Below are positions 1 to 10,144 of a stretch of DNA of 64,000 nt, in pieces. Every line of letters starts with the position of its first letter. Within the stretch, counting starts at the first letter, position 1. This DNA comes from Osmia lignaria lignaria (lineage: Eukaryota; Arthropoda; Insecta; Hymenoptera; Megachilidae), in contig NW_027478166.1 of assembly GCF_051020975.1 (NCBI RefSeq), positions 4,341,501 to 4,405,500 on the forward strand. Reading direction: 5' to 3'. The notes beneath the pieces are model-generated. The model was not told the origin of the DNA. It made no database searches and saw only the letters and a list, made by a program, of their open reading frames with translations. Made by a program: the position numbers and the translations under genes.

Positions 1-162
1 GAACAACAAGAAGAAGAAATATCTCGAAATATGTCCGTCAGGCCCCTTCCCTTGAGATAAATCTGCAAATATCTCGGAAACGAAGCGAGCTATGGCAAAA
101 TGTTAAGAGACCTTTTTGGTAGAGAATGAAGTTTCCTACTTTTTATGTTCCGTGATATTTTT
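1..162. repeat. Partial monomer at left edge
   Basis: The window opens inside a monomer, in the GAA/CAA-rich tract, and runs through GTCAGGCCCCTTCCC, ATATCTCGGAAACG and the T-rich end to the first TGATCA at 163. It is ordinary satellite sequence and shows no array boundary. Confidence 0.95.
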
Positions 163-806
163 TGATCAGATGCGTAGTTCTCGAGATATATCAAGATACT
201 TAAAAGTTCCGAAGCCGCACCAACATAATAGAGATACAGAAACACCGTGGCCCCTTTCTTTGAGATAACTCTGCGCTATTGCGAGCTGGAAATGCCACTT
301 CCAGTTTAGCTGTGCAGAAGAAGAACAACAAGAAGAGGAAATATCTCGAAATATGTCCGTCAGGCCCCTTCCCTTGAGATATATCTGCAAATATCTCGGA
401 AACGAAACGAGCTATGGCAAAATGTTAAGAGACCTTTTTTGTAGAGAATTATGTTTCCTACAATTTATGTTCTATGATATTTTTTGATCAGAAGCGTAGT
501 TTTCGAGATATATCGAGATATTTAAAAGATCCGAAGCTGCACCAACATAATAGAGATACAGAAACACCGTGGCCCCTTTCTTTGAGATAACTCTGCACTA
601 GTGCGAGCCGCAAATGCCGCTTCCAGCTTAGCTGTGCAGAAGAAGAACAACAAGAAGAAGAAATATCTCGAAATATGTCCGTCAGGCCCCTTCCCTCGAG
701 ATAAATCTGCAAATATCTCGGAAACGAAGCGAGCTATGGCAAAATGTTAAGAGACCTTTTTTGTAGAGAATTAAGTTTCCCACAATTCAGGTTCTATGAT
801 ATTTTT

Positions 807-2416
807 TGATCAGAAGCGTAGTTTTCGAGATATATCGAGATATTTAAAAGATCCGAAGCCGCACCAACATAATAGAGATACAGAAACACCGTGGCCCCTT
901 TCTTCGAGATAACTCTGCACTATTGCGAGCTGCAGATGCCACTTCCAGCTTAGCTGTGCAGAAGAAGACCAACAAGAAGAAGAAATATCTCGAAATATGT
1001 CCGTCAGGCCCCTTCCCTTGAGATAAATCTGCAAATATCTCGGAAACGAAGCGAGCTATGGCAAAATGTTAAGCGACCTTATTTGTGGAGAATTAAGTTT
1101 CCTACTTTTTATGTTCTATGATATTATTTGATCAGATGCGTAGTTCTCGAGATATATCAAGATATTTAAAAGTTCCGAAGCCGCACCAACATAATAGAGA
1201 TACAGAAACACCGTGGCCCCTTTCTTTGAGATAACTCTGCACTATTGCGAGCTGCAAAAGCCACCTCCAGCTTAGCTGTGCAGAAGAAGAACAACAAGAA
1301 GAAGAAATATCTCGAAATATGTCCGTCAGGCCCCTTCCCTCGAGATAAATCTGCAAATATCTCGGAAACGAAGCGAGCTATGGCAAAATGTTAAGAGACC
1401 TTTTTTGTAGAGAATTAAGTTTCCTACTTTTTATGTTCTATGATATTTTTTGATCGGATGCGTAGCTCTCGAGATATATCAAGATATTTAAAAGTTCCGA
1501 AGCCGCACCAACATAATAGAGATACAGAAACACCGTGGCCCCTTTCTTTGAGATAACTCTGCACTATTGCGAGCTGCAAATGCCACTTCCAGCTTAGCTG
1601 TGCAGAAGAAGACCAACAAGAAGAAGAAATATCTCGAAATATGTCCGTCAGGCCCCTTCCCTTGAGATAAATCTGCAAATATCTCGGAAACGCAGCGAAC
1701 TATGGCAAAATGTTAAGAGACCTTATTTGTGGAGAATTAAGTTTCCTACTTTTTATGTTCTATGATATTATTTGATCAGATGCGTAGTTCTCGAGATATA
1801 TCAAGATATTTAAAAGATCCGAAGCCGCACCAACATAATAGAGATACAGAAACACCGTGGCCCCTTTCTTCGAGATAACTCTGCACTATTGCGAGCTGCA
1901 GATGCCACTTCCAGCTTAGCTGTGCAGAAGAAGACCAACAAGAAGAAGAAATATCTCGAAATATGTCCGTCAGGCCCCTTCCCTTGAGATAAATCTGCAA
2001 ATATCTCGGAAACGAAGCGAGCTATGGCAAAATGTTAAGCGACCTTATTTGTGGAGAATTAAGTTTCCTACTTTTTATGTTCTATGATATTATTTGATCA
2101 GATGCGTAGTTCTCGAGATATATCAAGATATTTAAAAGTTCCGAAGCCGCACCAACATAATAGAGATACAGAAACACCGTGGCCCCTTTCTTTGAGATAA
2201 CTCTGCACTATTGCGAGCTGCAAAAGCCACCTCCAGCTTAGCTGTGCAGAAGAAGAACAACAAGAAGAAGAAATATCTCGAAAAATGTCCGTCAGGCCCC
2301 TTCCCTTGAGATAAATCTGCAAATATCTCGGAAACGAAGCGAGCTATGGCAAAATGTTAAGAGACCTTTTTTGTAGAGAATTAAGTTTCCTACTTTTTAT
2401 GTTCTATGATATTTTT
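807..2416. repeat. Three-unit (966-bp) offset duplication
   Basis: The two-unit tract 807-1450 is repeated at 1773-2416, offset 966 bp. Shared rare variants include AGAAGACCAACAAG, CTTTCTTCGAGATAAC and CAAAAGCCACCTCC, each in the same order. The intervening unit at 1451 also carries GACCAACAAG. This is the expected footprint of an unequal exchange that added three monomers. Confidence 0.8.
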
Positions 2417-2845
2417 TGATCAGATGCGTAGTTCTCGAGATATATCAAGATATTTAAAAGTTCCGAAGCCGCACCAACATAATAGAGATACAGAAACACC
2501 GTGGCCCCTTTCTTTGAGATAACTCGGTACTAGTGCGAGCCGCAAATGCCACTTCCAGCTTAGATGTGCAGAAGAAGAACAACAAGAAGAAGAAATATCA
2601 CGAAATATGTCCGTTAGGCCCCTTCCCTTGAGATAAATCTGCAAATATCTCGGGAACGAAGCGAGCTATGGCAAAATGTTAAGAGACCTTTTTTGTAGCG
2701 AATTAAGTTTCCTACTTTTTATGTTCTATGATATTTTTTGATCAGATGCGTAGTTCTCGAGATATATCAAGATATTTAAAAGTTCCGAAGCCGCACCAAC
2801 ATAATAGAGATACAGAAACACCGTGGCCCCTTTCTTTGAGATAAC

Positions 2846-2894
2846 TCTGCACTATTGCGAGCTGCAAATGCCACTTCCAGCTTAGCTGTGCAGA
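2846..2894. repeat. Nested inverted repeat (potential cruciform or hairpin)
   Basis: An outer arm TCTGCAC at 2846-2852 pairs perfectly with GTGCAGA at 2888-2894. An inner arm AGCTGCAA at 2860-2867 pairs with TTCCAGCT at 2875-2882 with one C-C mismatch, leaving the 7-base loop ATGCCAC. Type 3 monomers replace the mismatched C with G, giving CTGGAA opposite TTCCAG. Type 2 monomers instead carry a perfect 10-bp palindrome, GCACTAGTGC, overlapping the left outer arm. Pairing is visible in the sequence; any function is inference. Confidence 0.6.
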
Positions 2895-2917
2895 AGAAGA
2901 ACAACAAGAAGAAGAAA
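2892..2917 (+). repeat. GAA/CAA-rich microsatellite-like tract
   Basis: A short purine-rich run made of GAA and CAA triplets occurs once per monomer at this position. Across the array it varies by substitutions (GACCAAC, GAACATC, GCAACAAG, GGAAGAAC). Its length changes only once, by a GAA loss near 12,231. Despite its microsatellite composition it is remarkably stable in length. Confidence 0.85.
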
Positions 2918-3010
2918 TATCTCGAAATATGTCCGTCAGGCCCCTTCCCTTGAGATAAATCTGCAAATATCTCGGAAACGAAGCGAGCTATGGCAAAATG
3001 TTAAGAGACC

Positions 3011-3061
3011 TTTTTTGTAGAGAATTAAGTTTCCTACTTTTTATGTTCTATGATATTTTTT
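3011..3061. repeat. T-run-rich monomer end
   Basis: The last 50 bases of each unit contain T runs of six (3011-3016), five (3038-3042) and six (3056-3061) separated by mixed AT sequence, leading into TGATCA. This is the most AT-rich part of the monomer. It is also where the type 1 state (AAGTTTCCTACTTTTT) and type 2 state (ATGTTTCCTACAATTT) differ upstream of the anchor. T runs of this kind can bend DNA, but their spacing is not a clean multiple of the helical repeat. Confidence 0.6.
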
Positions 3062-5314
3062 GATCAGATGCGTAGTTCTCGAGATATATCAAGATATTTA
3101 AAAGTTCCGAAGCCGCACCAACATAATAGAGATACAGAAACACCGTGGCCCCTCTCTTTGAGATAACTCTGCGCAATTGCGAGCTGCAAATGCCACTTCC
3201 AGCTTAGCTGTGCAGAAGAAGAACAACAAGAAGAAGAAATATCTCGAAATATGTCCGTCAGGCCCCTTCCCTTGAGATAAATCTGCAAATATCTCGGAAA
3301 CGAAGCGAGCTATTGCAAAATGTTAAGAGACCTTTTTTGTAGAGAATTGAGTTTCCTACTTTTTATGTTCTATGATATTTTCTGATCAGATTCGCAGTTC
3401 TCGAGATATATCAAGATATTTAAAAGTTCCGAAGCCGCACCAACATAATAGAGATACAGAAACACCGTGGCCCCTCTCTTTGAGATAACTCTGCACAATT
3501 GCGAGCTGCAAATGCCACTTCCAGCTTAGCTGTGCAGAAGAAGAACAACAAGAAGAAGAAATATCTCGAAATATGTCCGTCAGGCCCCTTCCCTTGAGAT
3601 AAATCGGCAAGTATCTCGGAAACGAAGCGAGCTATGGCAAAATGTTGAGAGACCTTTTTTGTAGAGAATTAAGTTTCCTACTTTTTATGTTCTATGATAT
3701 TTTTTGATCAGATGCGTAGATCTCGAGATATATCAAGATATTTAAAAGTTCCGAAGCCGCACCAACATAATAGAGATACAGAAACACCGTGGCCCCTTTC
3801 TTTGAGATAACTCTGCACTATTGCGAGCTGCAAATGCCACTTCCAGCTTAGGTGTGCAGAAGAAGAACAACAAGAAGAAGAAATATCTCGAAATATGTCC
3901 GTCAGGCCCCTTCCCTTGAGATAAATCTGCAAATATCTCGGAAACGAAGCGAGCTATGGCAAAATGTTAAGAGACCTTTTCTGTAGAGAATTATGTTTCC
4001 TACTTTTTATGTTCTATGATATTTTTTGATCAGATGCGTAGTTCTCGAGATATATCAAGATATTTAAAAGTTCCGAAGCCGCACCAACATAATAGAGATA
4101 CAGAAACACCGTGGCCCCTCTCTTTGAGATAACTCTGCACAATTGCGAGCTGCAAATGCCACTTCCAGCTTAGCTGTGCAGAAGAAGAACAACAAGAAGA
4201 AGAAATATCTCGAAATATGTCCGTCAGGCCCCTTCCCTTGAGATAAATCTGCAAATATCTCGGAAACGAAGAGAGCTATGGCAAAATGTTAAGAGACCTT
4301 TTTTGTAGAGAATTAAGTTTCCTACTTTTTATGTTCTATGATATTTTTTGATCAGATGCGTAGTTCTCGAGATATATCAAGATATTTAAAAGTTCCGAAG
4401 CCGCACCAACATAATAGAGATACAGAAACACCGTGGCCCCTTTCTTTGAGATAACTCTGTACTAGTGCGAGCCGCAAATGCCACTTCCAGCTTAGCTGTG
4501 CAGAAGAAGAACAACAAGAAGAAGAAATATCACGAAATATGTCCGTTAGGCCCCTTCCCTTGAGATAAATCTGCAAATATCTCGGAAACGAAGCGAGCTA
4601 TGGCAAAATGTTAAGAGACCTTTTTTGTAGCGAATTAAGTTTCCTACTTTTTATGTTCTATGATATTTTTTGATCAGATGCGTAGTTCTCGAGATATATC
4701 AAGATATTTAAAAGTTCCGAAGCCGCACCAACATAATAGAGATACAGAAACACCGTGGCCCCTCTCTTTGAGATAACTCTGCGCAATTGCGAGCTGCAAA
4801 TGCCACTTCCAGCTTAGCTGTGCAGAAGAAGAACCACAAGAAGAAGAAATATCTCGAAATATGTCCGTCAGGCCCCTTCCCTTGAGATAAATCTGCAAAT
4901 ATCTCGGAAACGAAGCGAGCTATGGCAAAATGTTAAGAGACCTTTTTTGTAGAGAATTAAGTTTCCTACTATTTATGTTCTATGATATTTTTTCATCAGA
5001 CGCGTAGTTCTCGAGATATATCAAGATATTTAAAAGTTCCGAAGCCGCACCAACATAATAGAGATACAGAAACACCGTGGCCCCTTTCTTTGAGATAACT
5101 CTGTACTATTGCGAGCTGGAAATGCCACTTCCAGTTTAGCTGTGCAGCAGAAGAACAACAAGAAGAAGAAATATCTCGAAATATGTCCGTCAGGCCCCTT
5201 CCCTTGAGATAAATCTGCAAATAGCTCGGAAACGAAGCGAGCTATGGCAAAATCTTAAGAGACCTTTTTTGTAGAGAATTATGTTTCCTACAATTTATGT
5301 TCTATGATATTTTT

Positions 5315-6866
5315 TGATCAGAAGCGTAGTTTTCGAGATATATCGAGATATTTAAAAGTTCCAAAGCCGCACCAACATAATAGAGATACAGAAACACCGT
5401 GGCCCCTTTCTTTGAGATAACTCTGCACTAGTGCGAGCCGCAAATGCCACTTCCAGCTTAGCTGTGCAGAAGAAGAACAACAAGAAGAAGAAATATCTCG
5501 AAATATGTCCGTCAGGCCCCTTCCCTTGAGATAAATCTGCAAATATCTCGGAAACGAAGCGAGCTATGGTAAAATGTTAAGAGACCTTTTTTGTAGAGAA
5601 TTAAGTTTCCTACTTTTTATGTTCTATGATATTTTTTGATCAGATGCGTAGTTCTCGAGATATATCAAGATATTTAAAAGTTCCGAAGCCGCACCAACAT
5701 AATAGAGATACAGAAACACCGTGGCCCCTTTGTTTGAGATAACTCTGCACTAGTGCGAGCCGCAAATGCCACTTCCAGCTTAGCTGTGCAGAAGAAGAAC
5801 AACAAGAAGAACAAATATCTCGAAATATGTCCGTCAGGCCACTTCCCTTGAGATAAATCTGCAAATATCTCGGAAACGAAGCGAGCTATGGCAAAATGTT
5901 AAGAGACCTTTTTTGTAGAGAATTATGTTTCCTACTTTTTATGTTCTATGATATTTTTTGATCAGATGCGTAGTTCTCGAGATATATCAAGATATTTAAA
6001 AGTTCCGAAGCCGCACCAACATAATAGAGATACACAAACACCGTGGCCCCTTTCTTTGAGATAACTCTGCACTATTGCGAGCTGTAAATGCCACTTCCAG
6101 CTTAGCTGTGCAGAAGAAGAACAACAAGAAGAAGACATATCTCGAAATATGTCCGTCAGGCCCCTTCCCTTTAGATATATCTGCAAATATCTCGGAAACG
6201 AAGCAAGCTATGGCAAAATGTTAAGAGACCTTTTTTGTAGAGAATTATGTTTCCTACAATTTATGTTCTATGATATTTTTTGATCAGAAGCGTAGTTTTC
6301 GAGATATATCGAGATATTTAAAAGTTCCAAAGCCGCACCAACATAATAGAGATACAGAAACACCGTGGCCCCTTTCTTTGAGATAACTCTGCACTAGTGC
6401 GAGCCGCAAATGCCACTTCCAGCTTAGCTGTGCAGAAGAAGAACAACAAGAAGAAGAAATATCTCGAAATATGTCCGTCAGGCCCCTTCCCTTGAGATAA
6501 ATCTGCAAATATCTCGGAAACGAAGCGAGCTATGGCAAAATGTTGAGAGACCTTTTTTGTAGAGAATTAAGTTTCCTACTTTTTATGTTCTATGATATTT
6601 TTTGATCAGATGCGTAGTTCTCGAGATATATCAAGATATTTAAAAGTTCCGAAGCCGCACCAACATAATAGAGATACAGAAACACCGTGGCCCCTTTGTT
6701 TGAGATAACTCTGCACTAGTGCGAGCCGCAAATGCCACTTCCAGCTTAGCTGTGCAGAAGAAGAACAACAAGAAGAACAAATATCTCGAAATATGTCCGT
6801 CAGGCCACTTCCCTTGAGATAAATCTGCAAATATCTCGGAAACGAAGCGAGCTATGGCAAAATGTT
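5315..6866. repeat. Three-unit (966-bp) offset duplication
   Basis: The two units 5315-5900 recur at 6281-6866. Shared private variants are GTTCCAAAGCC in the first unit, and CCCTTTGTTTGAG, AGAACAAATATC and GGCCACTTCCC in the second. The units between and after them (starting 5959 and 6925) are different, so the copied tract is just under two units, offset by three. Confidence 0.85.
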
Positions 6867-6924
6867 AAGAGACCTTTTTTGTAGAGAATTATGTTTCCTA
6901 CTTTTTATGTTCTATGATATTTCT

Positions 6925-9900
6925 TGATCAGACGCGTAGCTCTCGAGATATATCAAGATATTTAAAAGTTCCGAAGCCGCACCAACATAATAGCGATACA
7001 GAAACACCGTGGCCCCTCTCTTTGAGATAACTCTGCACTATTGCGAGCTGGAAATGCCACTTCCAGTTTAGCTGTGCAGAAGAAGAACAACAAGAAGAAG
7101 AAATATCTCGAAATATGTCCGTTAGGCCCCTTCCCTTGAGATAAGTCTGCAAATATCTCGGAAACGAACCGAGCTATGGCAAAATGTTAAGAGACCTTTT
7201 TTGTAGACAATTATGTTTCCTACAATTTATGTTCTATGATATTTTTTGATCAGAAGCGTAGTTTTCGAGATATATCGAGATATTTAAAAGTTCCGAAGCC
7301 GCACCAACATAATAGAGATACAGAAACACCGTGGCCCCTTTCTTTGAGATAACTCTGCACTATTGCGAGCTGCAAATGCCACTTCCAGCTTAGCTGTGCA
7401 GAGGAAGAACAACAAGAAGAAGAAATATCTCGAAATATGTCCGTCAGGCCCCTTCCCTTGAGATAAATCTGCAAATATCTCGGAAACGAAGCGAGCTATG
7501 GCAAAATGTTAAGAGACCTTTTTTGTAGAGAATTAAGTTTCCTACTTTTTATGTTCTATGATATTTTTTGATCAGATGCGTAGTTCTCGAGATATATCAA
7601 GATATTTAAAAGTTCCGAAGCCGCACCAACATAATAGAGATACAGAAACACCGTGGCCCCTCTCTTTGAGATAACTCTGCACTATTGCGAGCTGGAAATG
7701 CCACTTCCAGTTTAGCTGTGCAGAAGAAGAACAACAAGAAGAAGAAATATCTCGAAATATGTCCGTTAGGCCCCTTCCCTTGAGATAAATCTGCAAATAT
7801 CTCGGAAACGAAGCGAGCTATGGCAAAATGTTAAGAGACCTTTTTTGTAGAGAATTAAGTTTCCTACTTTTCATGTTCTATGATATTTTTTGATCAGATG
7901 CGTAGTTCGCGAGATATATCAAGATATTTAAAAGTTCCGAAGCCCCACCAACATAATAGAGATACAGAAACACCGTGGCCCCTTTCTTTGAGATAACTCT
8001 GCACTATTGCGAGCTGTAAATGCCACTTCCAGCTTAGCTGTGCAGAAGAAGAACAACAAGAAGAAGACATATCTCGAAATATGTCCGTCAGGCCCCTTCC
8101 CTTGAGATATATCTGCAAATATCTCGGAAACGAAGCGAGCTATGGCAAAATGTTAAGAGACCTTTTTTGTAGAGAATTATGTTTCCTACAATTTATGTTC
8201 TATGATATTTTTTGATCTGATGCGTAGTTCTCGAGATATATCAAGATATTTAAAAGTTCCGAAGCCGCACCAACATAATAGAGATACAGAAACACCGTGG
8301 CCCCTTTCTTTGAGATAACTCTGCACTATTGCGAGCTGTAAACGCCACTTCCAGCTTAGCTGTGCAGAAGAAGAACAACAAGAAGAAGAAATATCTCGAA
8401 ATATGTCCGTCAGGCCCCTTCCCTTGAGATAAATCTGCAAATATCTCGGAAACGAAGCGAGCTATGGCAAAATGTTAAGAGACGTTTTTTGCAGAGAATT
8501 ATGTTTCCTATAATTTATGTTCTATGATATTTTTTGATCAGAAGCGTAGTTTTCGAGATATATCGAGATATTTAAAAGTTCCGAAGCCGCACCAACATAA
8601 TAGGGATACAGAAACACCGTGGCCCCTTTCTTTGAGATAACTCTGCACTAGTGCGAGCCGCAAATGCCACTTCCACCTTAGCTGTGCAGAAGACGAACAA
8701 CAAGAAGAAGGAATATCTCGAAATATGTCCGTCAGGCCCCTTCCCTTGAGATAAATCTGCAAATATCTCGGAAACGAAGCGAGCTATGGCAAAATGTTGA
8801 GAGACCTTTTTTGTAGAGAATTAAGTTTCCTACTTTTTATATTCTATGATATTTTTTGATCAGATGCGTAGTTCTCGAGATATATCAAGATATTTAAAAG
8901 TTCCGAAGCCGCACCAACATAATAGAGATACAGAAACACCGTGGCCCCTCTCTTTGAGATAACTCTGCACTATTGCGAGCTGGAAATGCCACTTCCAGTT
9001 TAGCTGTGCAGAAGCAGAACAACAAGAAGAAGAAATATCTCGAAATATGTCCGTCAGGCCCCTTCCCTTGAGATATATCTGCAAATATCTCGGAAACGAA
9101 GCGAGCTATGGCAAAATGTTAAGAGACCTTTTTTGTAGAGAATTATGTTTCCTACAATTTATGTTCTATGATATTTTTTGATCAGAAGCGTAGTTTTCGA
9201 GATATATCGAGATATTTAAAAGTTCCAAAGCCGCACCAACATAATAGAGATACAGAAACACCGTGGCCCCTTTCTTTGAGATAACTCTGCAGTATTGCGA
9301 GCTGTAAATGCCACCTCCAGCTTAGCTGTGCAGAAGAAGAACAACAACAAGAAGAAATATCTCGAAATATGTCCGTCAGGCCCCTTCCCTTGAGATAAAT
9401 CTGCAAATATCTCGGAAACGAAGAGAGCTATGGCAAAATGTTAAGAGACCTTTTTTGTAGAGAATTATGTTTCCTACTTTTTATGTTCTATGATATTTTT
9501 TGAGCAGAAGCGTAGTTTTCGAGATATATCGAGATATTTAAAAGTTCCGAAGCCGCACCAACATAATAGAGATACAGAAACACCGTGGCCCCTTTCGTTG
9601 AGATAACTCTGCACTACTGCGAGCCGCAAATGCCACTTCCAGCTTAGCTGTGCAGAAGAAGAACAACAAGAAGAAGAAATATCTCGAAATATGTCCGTCA
9701 GGCCCCTTCCCTTGAGATAAATCTGCAAATATCTCGGAAACGAAGCGAGCTATGGCAAAATGTTAAGAGACGTTTTTTGTAGAGCATTATGTTTCCTACA
9801 ATTTATGTTCTATGATATTTTTTGATCAGAAGCGTAGTTTTCGAGATATATCGAGATATTTAAAAGTTCCAAAGCCGCACCAACATAATAGAGATACAGA

Positions 9901-10144
9901 AACACCGTGGCCCCTTTCTTTGAGATAACTCTGCACTAGTGCGAGCCGCAAATGCCACTTCCAGCTTAGCTGTGCAGAAGAAGAACAACAAGAAGAAGAA
10001 ATATCTCGAAATATGTCCGTCAGGCCCCTTCCCTTGAGATAAATCTGCAAATATCTCGGAAACGAAGCGAGCTATGGCACAATGTTGAGAGACCTTTTTT
10101 GTAGAGAATTAAGTTTCCTACGTTTTATGTTCTATGATATTTTT
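6925..10144. repeat. Satellite segment of mixed types 1, 2 and 3, 10 units
   Basis: Ten 322-bp units alternate irregularly among type 3 (GAGCTGGAAATG at 6925, 7569 and 8857), type 2 (8535, 9823) and type 1 states. The unit at 7891 shares an AGAAGACATATC variant with the one at 5959, 1,932 bp away. No length change and nothing other than satellite was seen. Confidence 0.85.

Larger units (their letters stand above)
2742..2966 (-). other. Recurring 74-codon open frame, probably non-coding
   Basis: On the minus strand nearly every monomer has an ATG-to-stop frame of 74 codons; this copy is representative. The stop lies in the TGATCA anchor and the ATG in ATCTGCAAAT. The translation begins MQIYLKGRGLTDIFRDIS, has a serine/cysteine run encoded by the GAA/CAA tract, and contains a second YLKERG that mirrors YLKGRG 38 codons away, because the DNA itself is internally duplicated. 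About 175 of 198 units keep it open; the rest carry nonsense changes or frameshifts. The period is not a multiple of three, no promoter or splice context is visible, and I recognise no protein family. I infer a by-product of sequence conservation. Confidence 0.15.
2821..3000 (+). repeat. Internal duplication within the monomer
   Basis: Positions 2825-2851 and 2939-2965 are two diverged copies of one element, offset 114 bp and matching at 24 of 27 positions. Both read GGCCCCTT, then TTGAGATAA, then TCTGCA. Both are preceded by CCGT (directly in the first copy, after two extra bases in the second). Both are followed by GCGAGCT, at 2857 and 2983, the second spaced 12 bp further by ATATCTCGGAAAC-containing sequence. 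The same pattern is present in essentially every monomer, so the duplication predates array amplification. It suggests the 322-bp unit grew from a shorter ancestral element. Confidence 0.8.
2739..3060. repeat. Representative type 1 monomer
   Basis: A clean copy of the commonest monomer. In order: TGATCA at 2739, an XhoI-type CTCGAG at 2756-2761 followed by GATATATCAAGATATTT, GCCGCACCAACATAATAGAG, a first GGCCCCTT...TCTGCA element at 2825-2851, the inverted-repeat core at 2846-2894, a GAA/CAA tract at 2892-2917, ATATCTCGA at 2917-2925, a second GGCCCCTT...TCTGCA element at 2939-2965, ATATCTCGGAAACG at 2967-2980, and a T-rich end with three T runs. My hand count gives 126 G or C in 322 bases. 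Type 1 marks are the CTCGAG, ATCAAGAT, CTATTGCG and GAGCTGC states. Confidence 0.95.
163..5314. repeat. Satellite segment rich in type 1 monomers, 16 units
   Basis: Sixteen units of exactly 322 bp by anchor spacing. Most are type 1. The first is type 3-like (GAGCTGGAAATGCC) and the second is type 2. The unit starting at 2417 shares private variants (ATCACGAAATATG, GTAGCGAATTAAG) with the one at 4349, 1,932 bp or six units away. No type 4 patch (GGCCAGTTC) occurs in this part of the array. Confidence 0.9.

Noticed and set aside
2892..2917. Expanding GAA microsatellite
   Set aside because: The tract is interrupted by CAA and changes length in only one of 198 units, so it is not behaving as an expanding microsatellite.
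2971..2990. CENP-B box
   Set aside because: The reverse complement of the GGAAACGAAG region begins like the box (CTTCGTT), but the required A and the CGGG core downstream are missing.
2991..3110. RNA polymerase III promoter (A box TGGCAAAATG, B box AGTTCCGAAGCC)
   Set aside because: The A-box resemblance is partial, the B-box candidate has an extra base, and their spacing across the monomer junction is not diagnostic.
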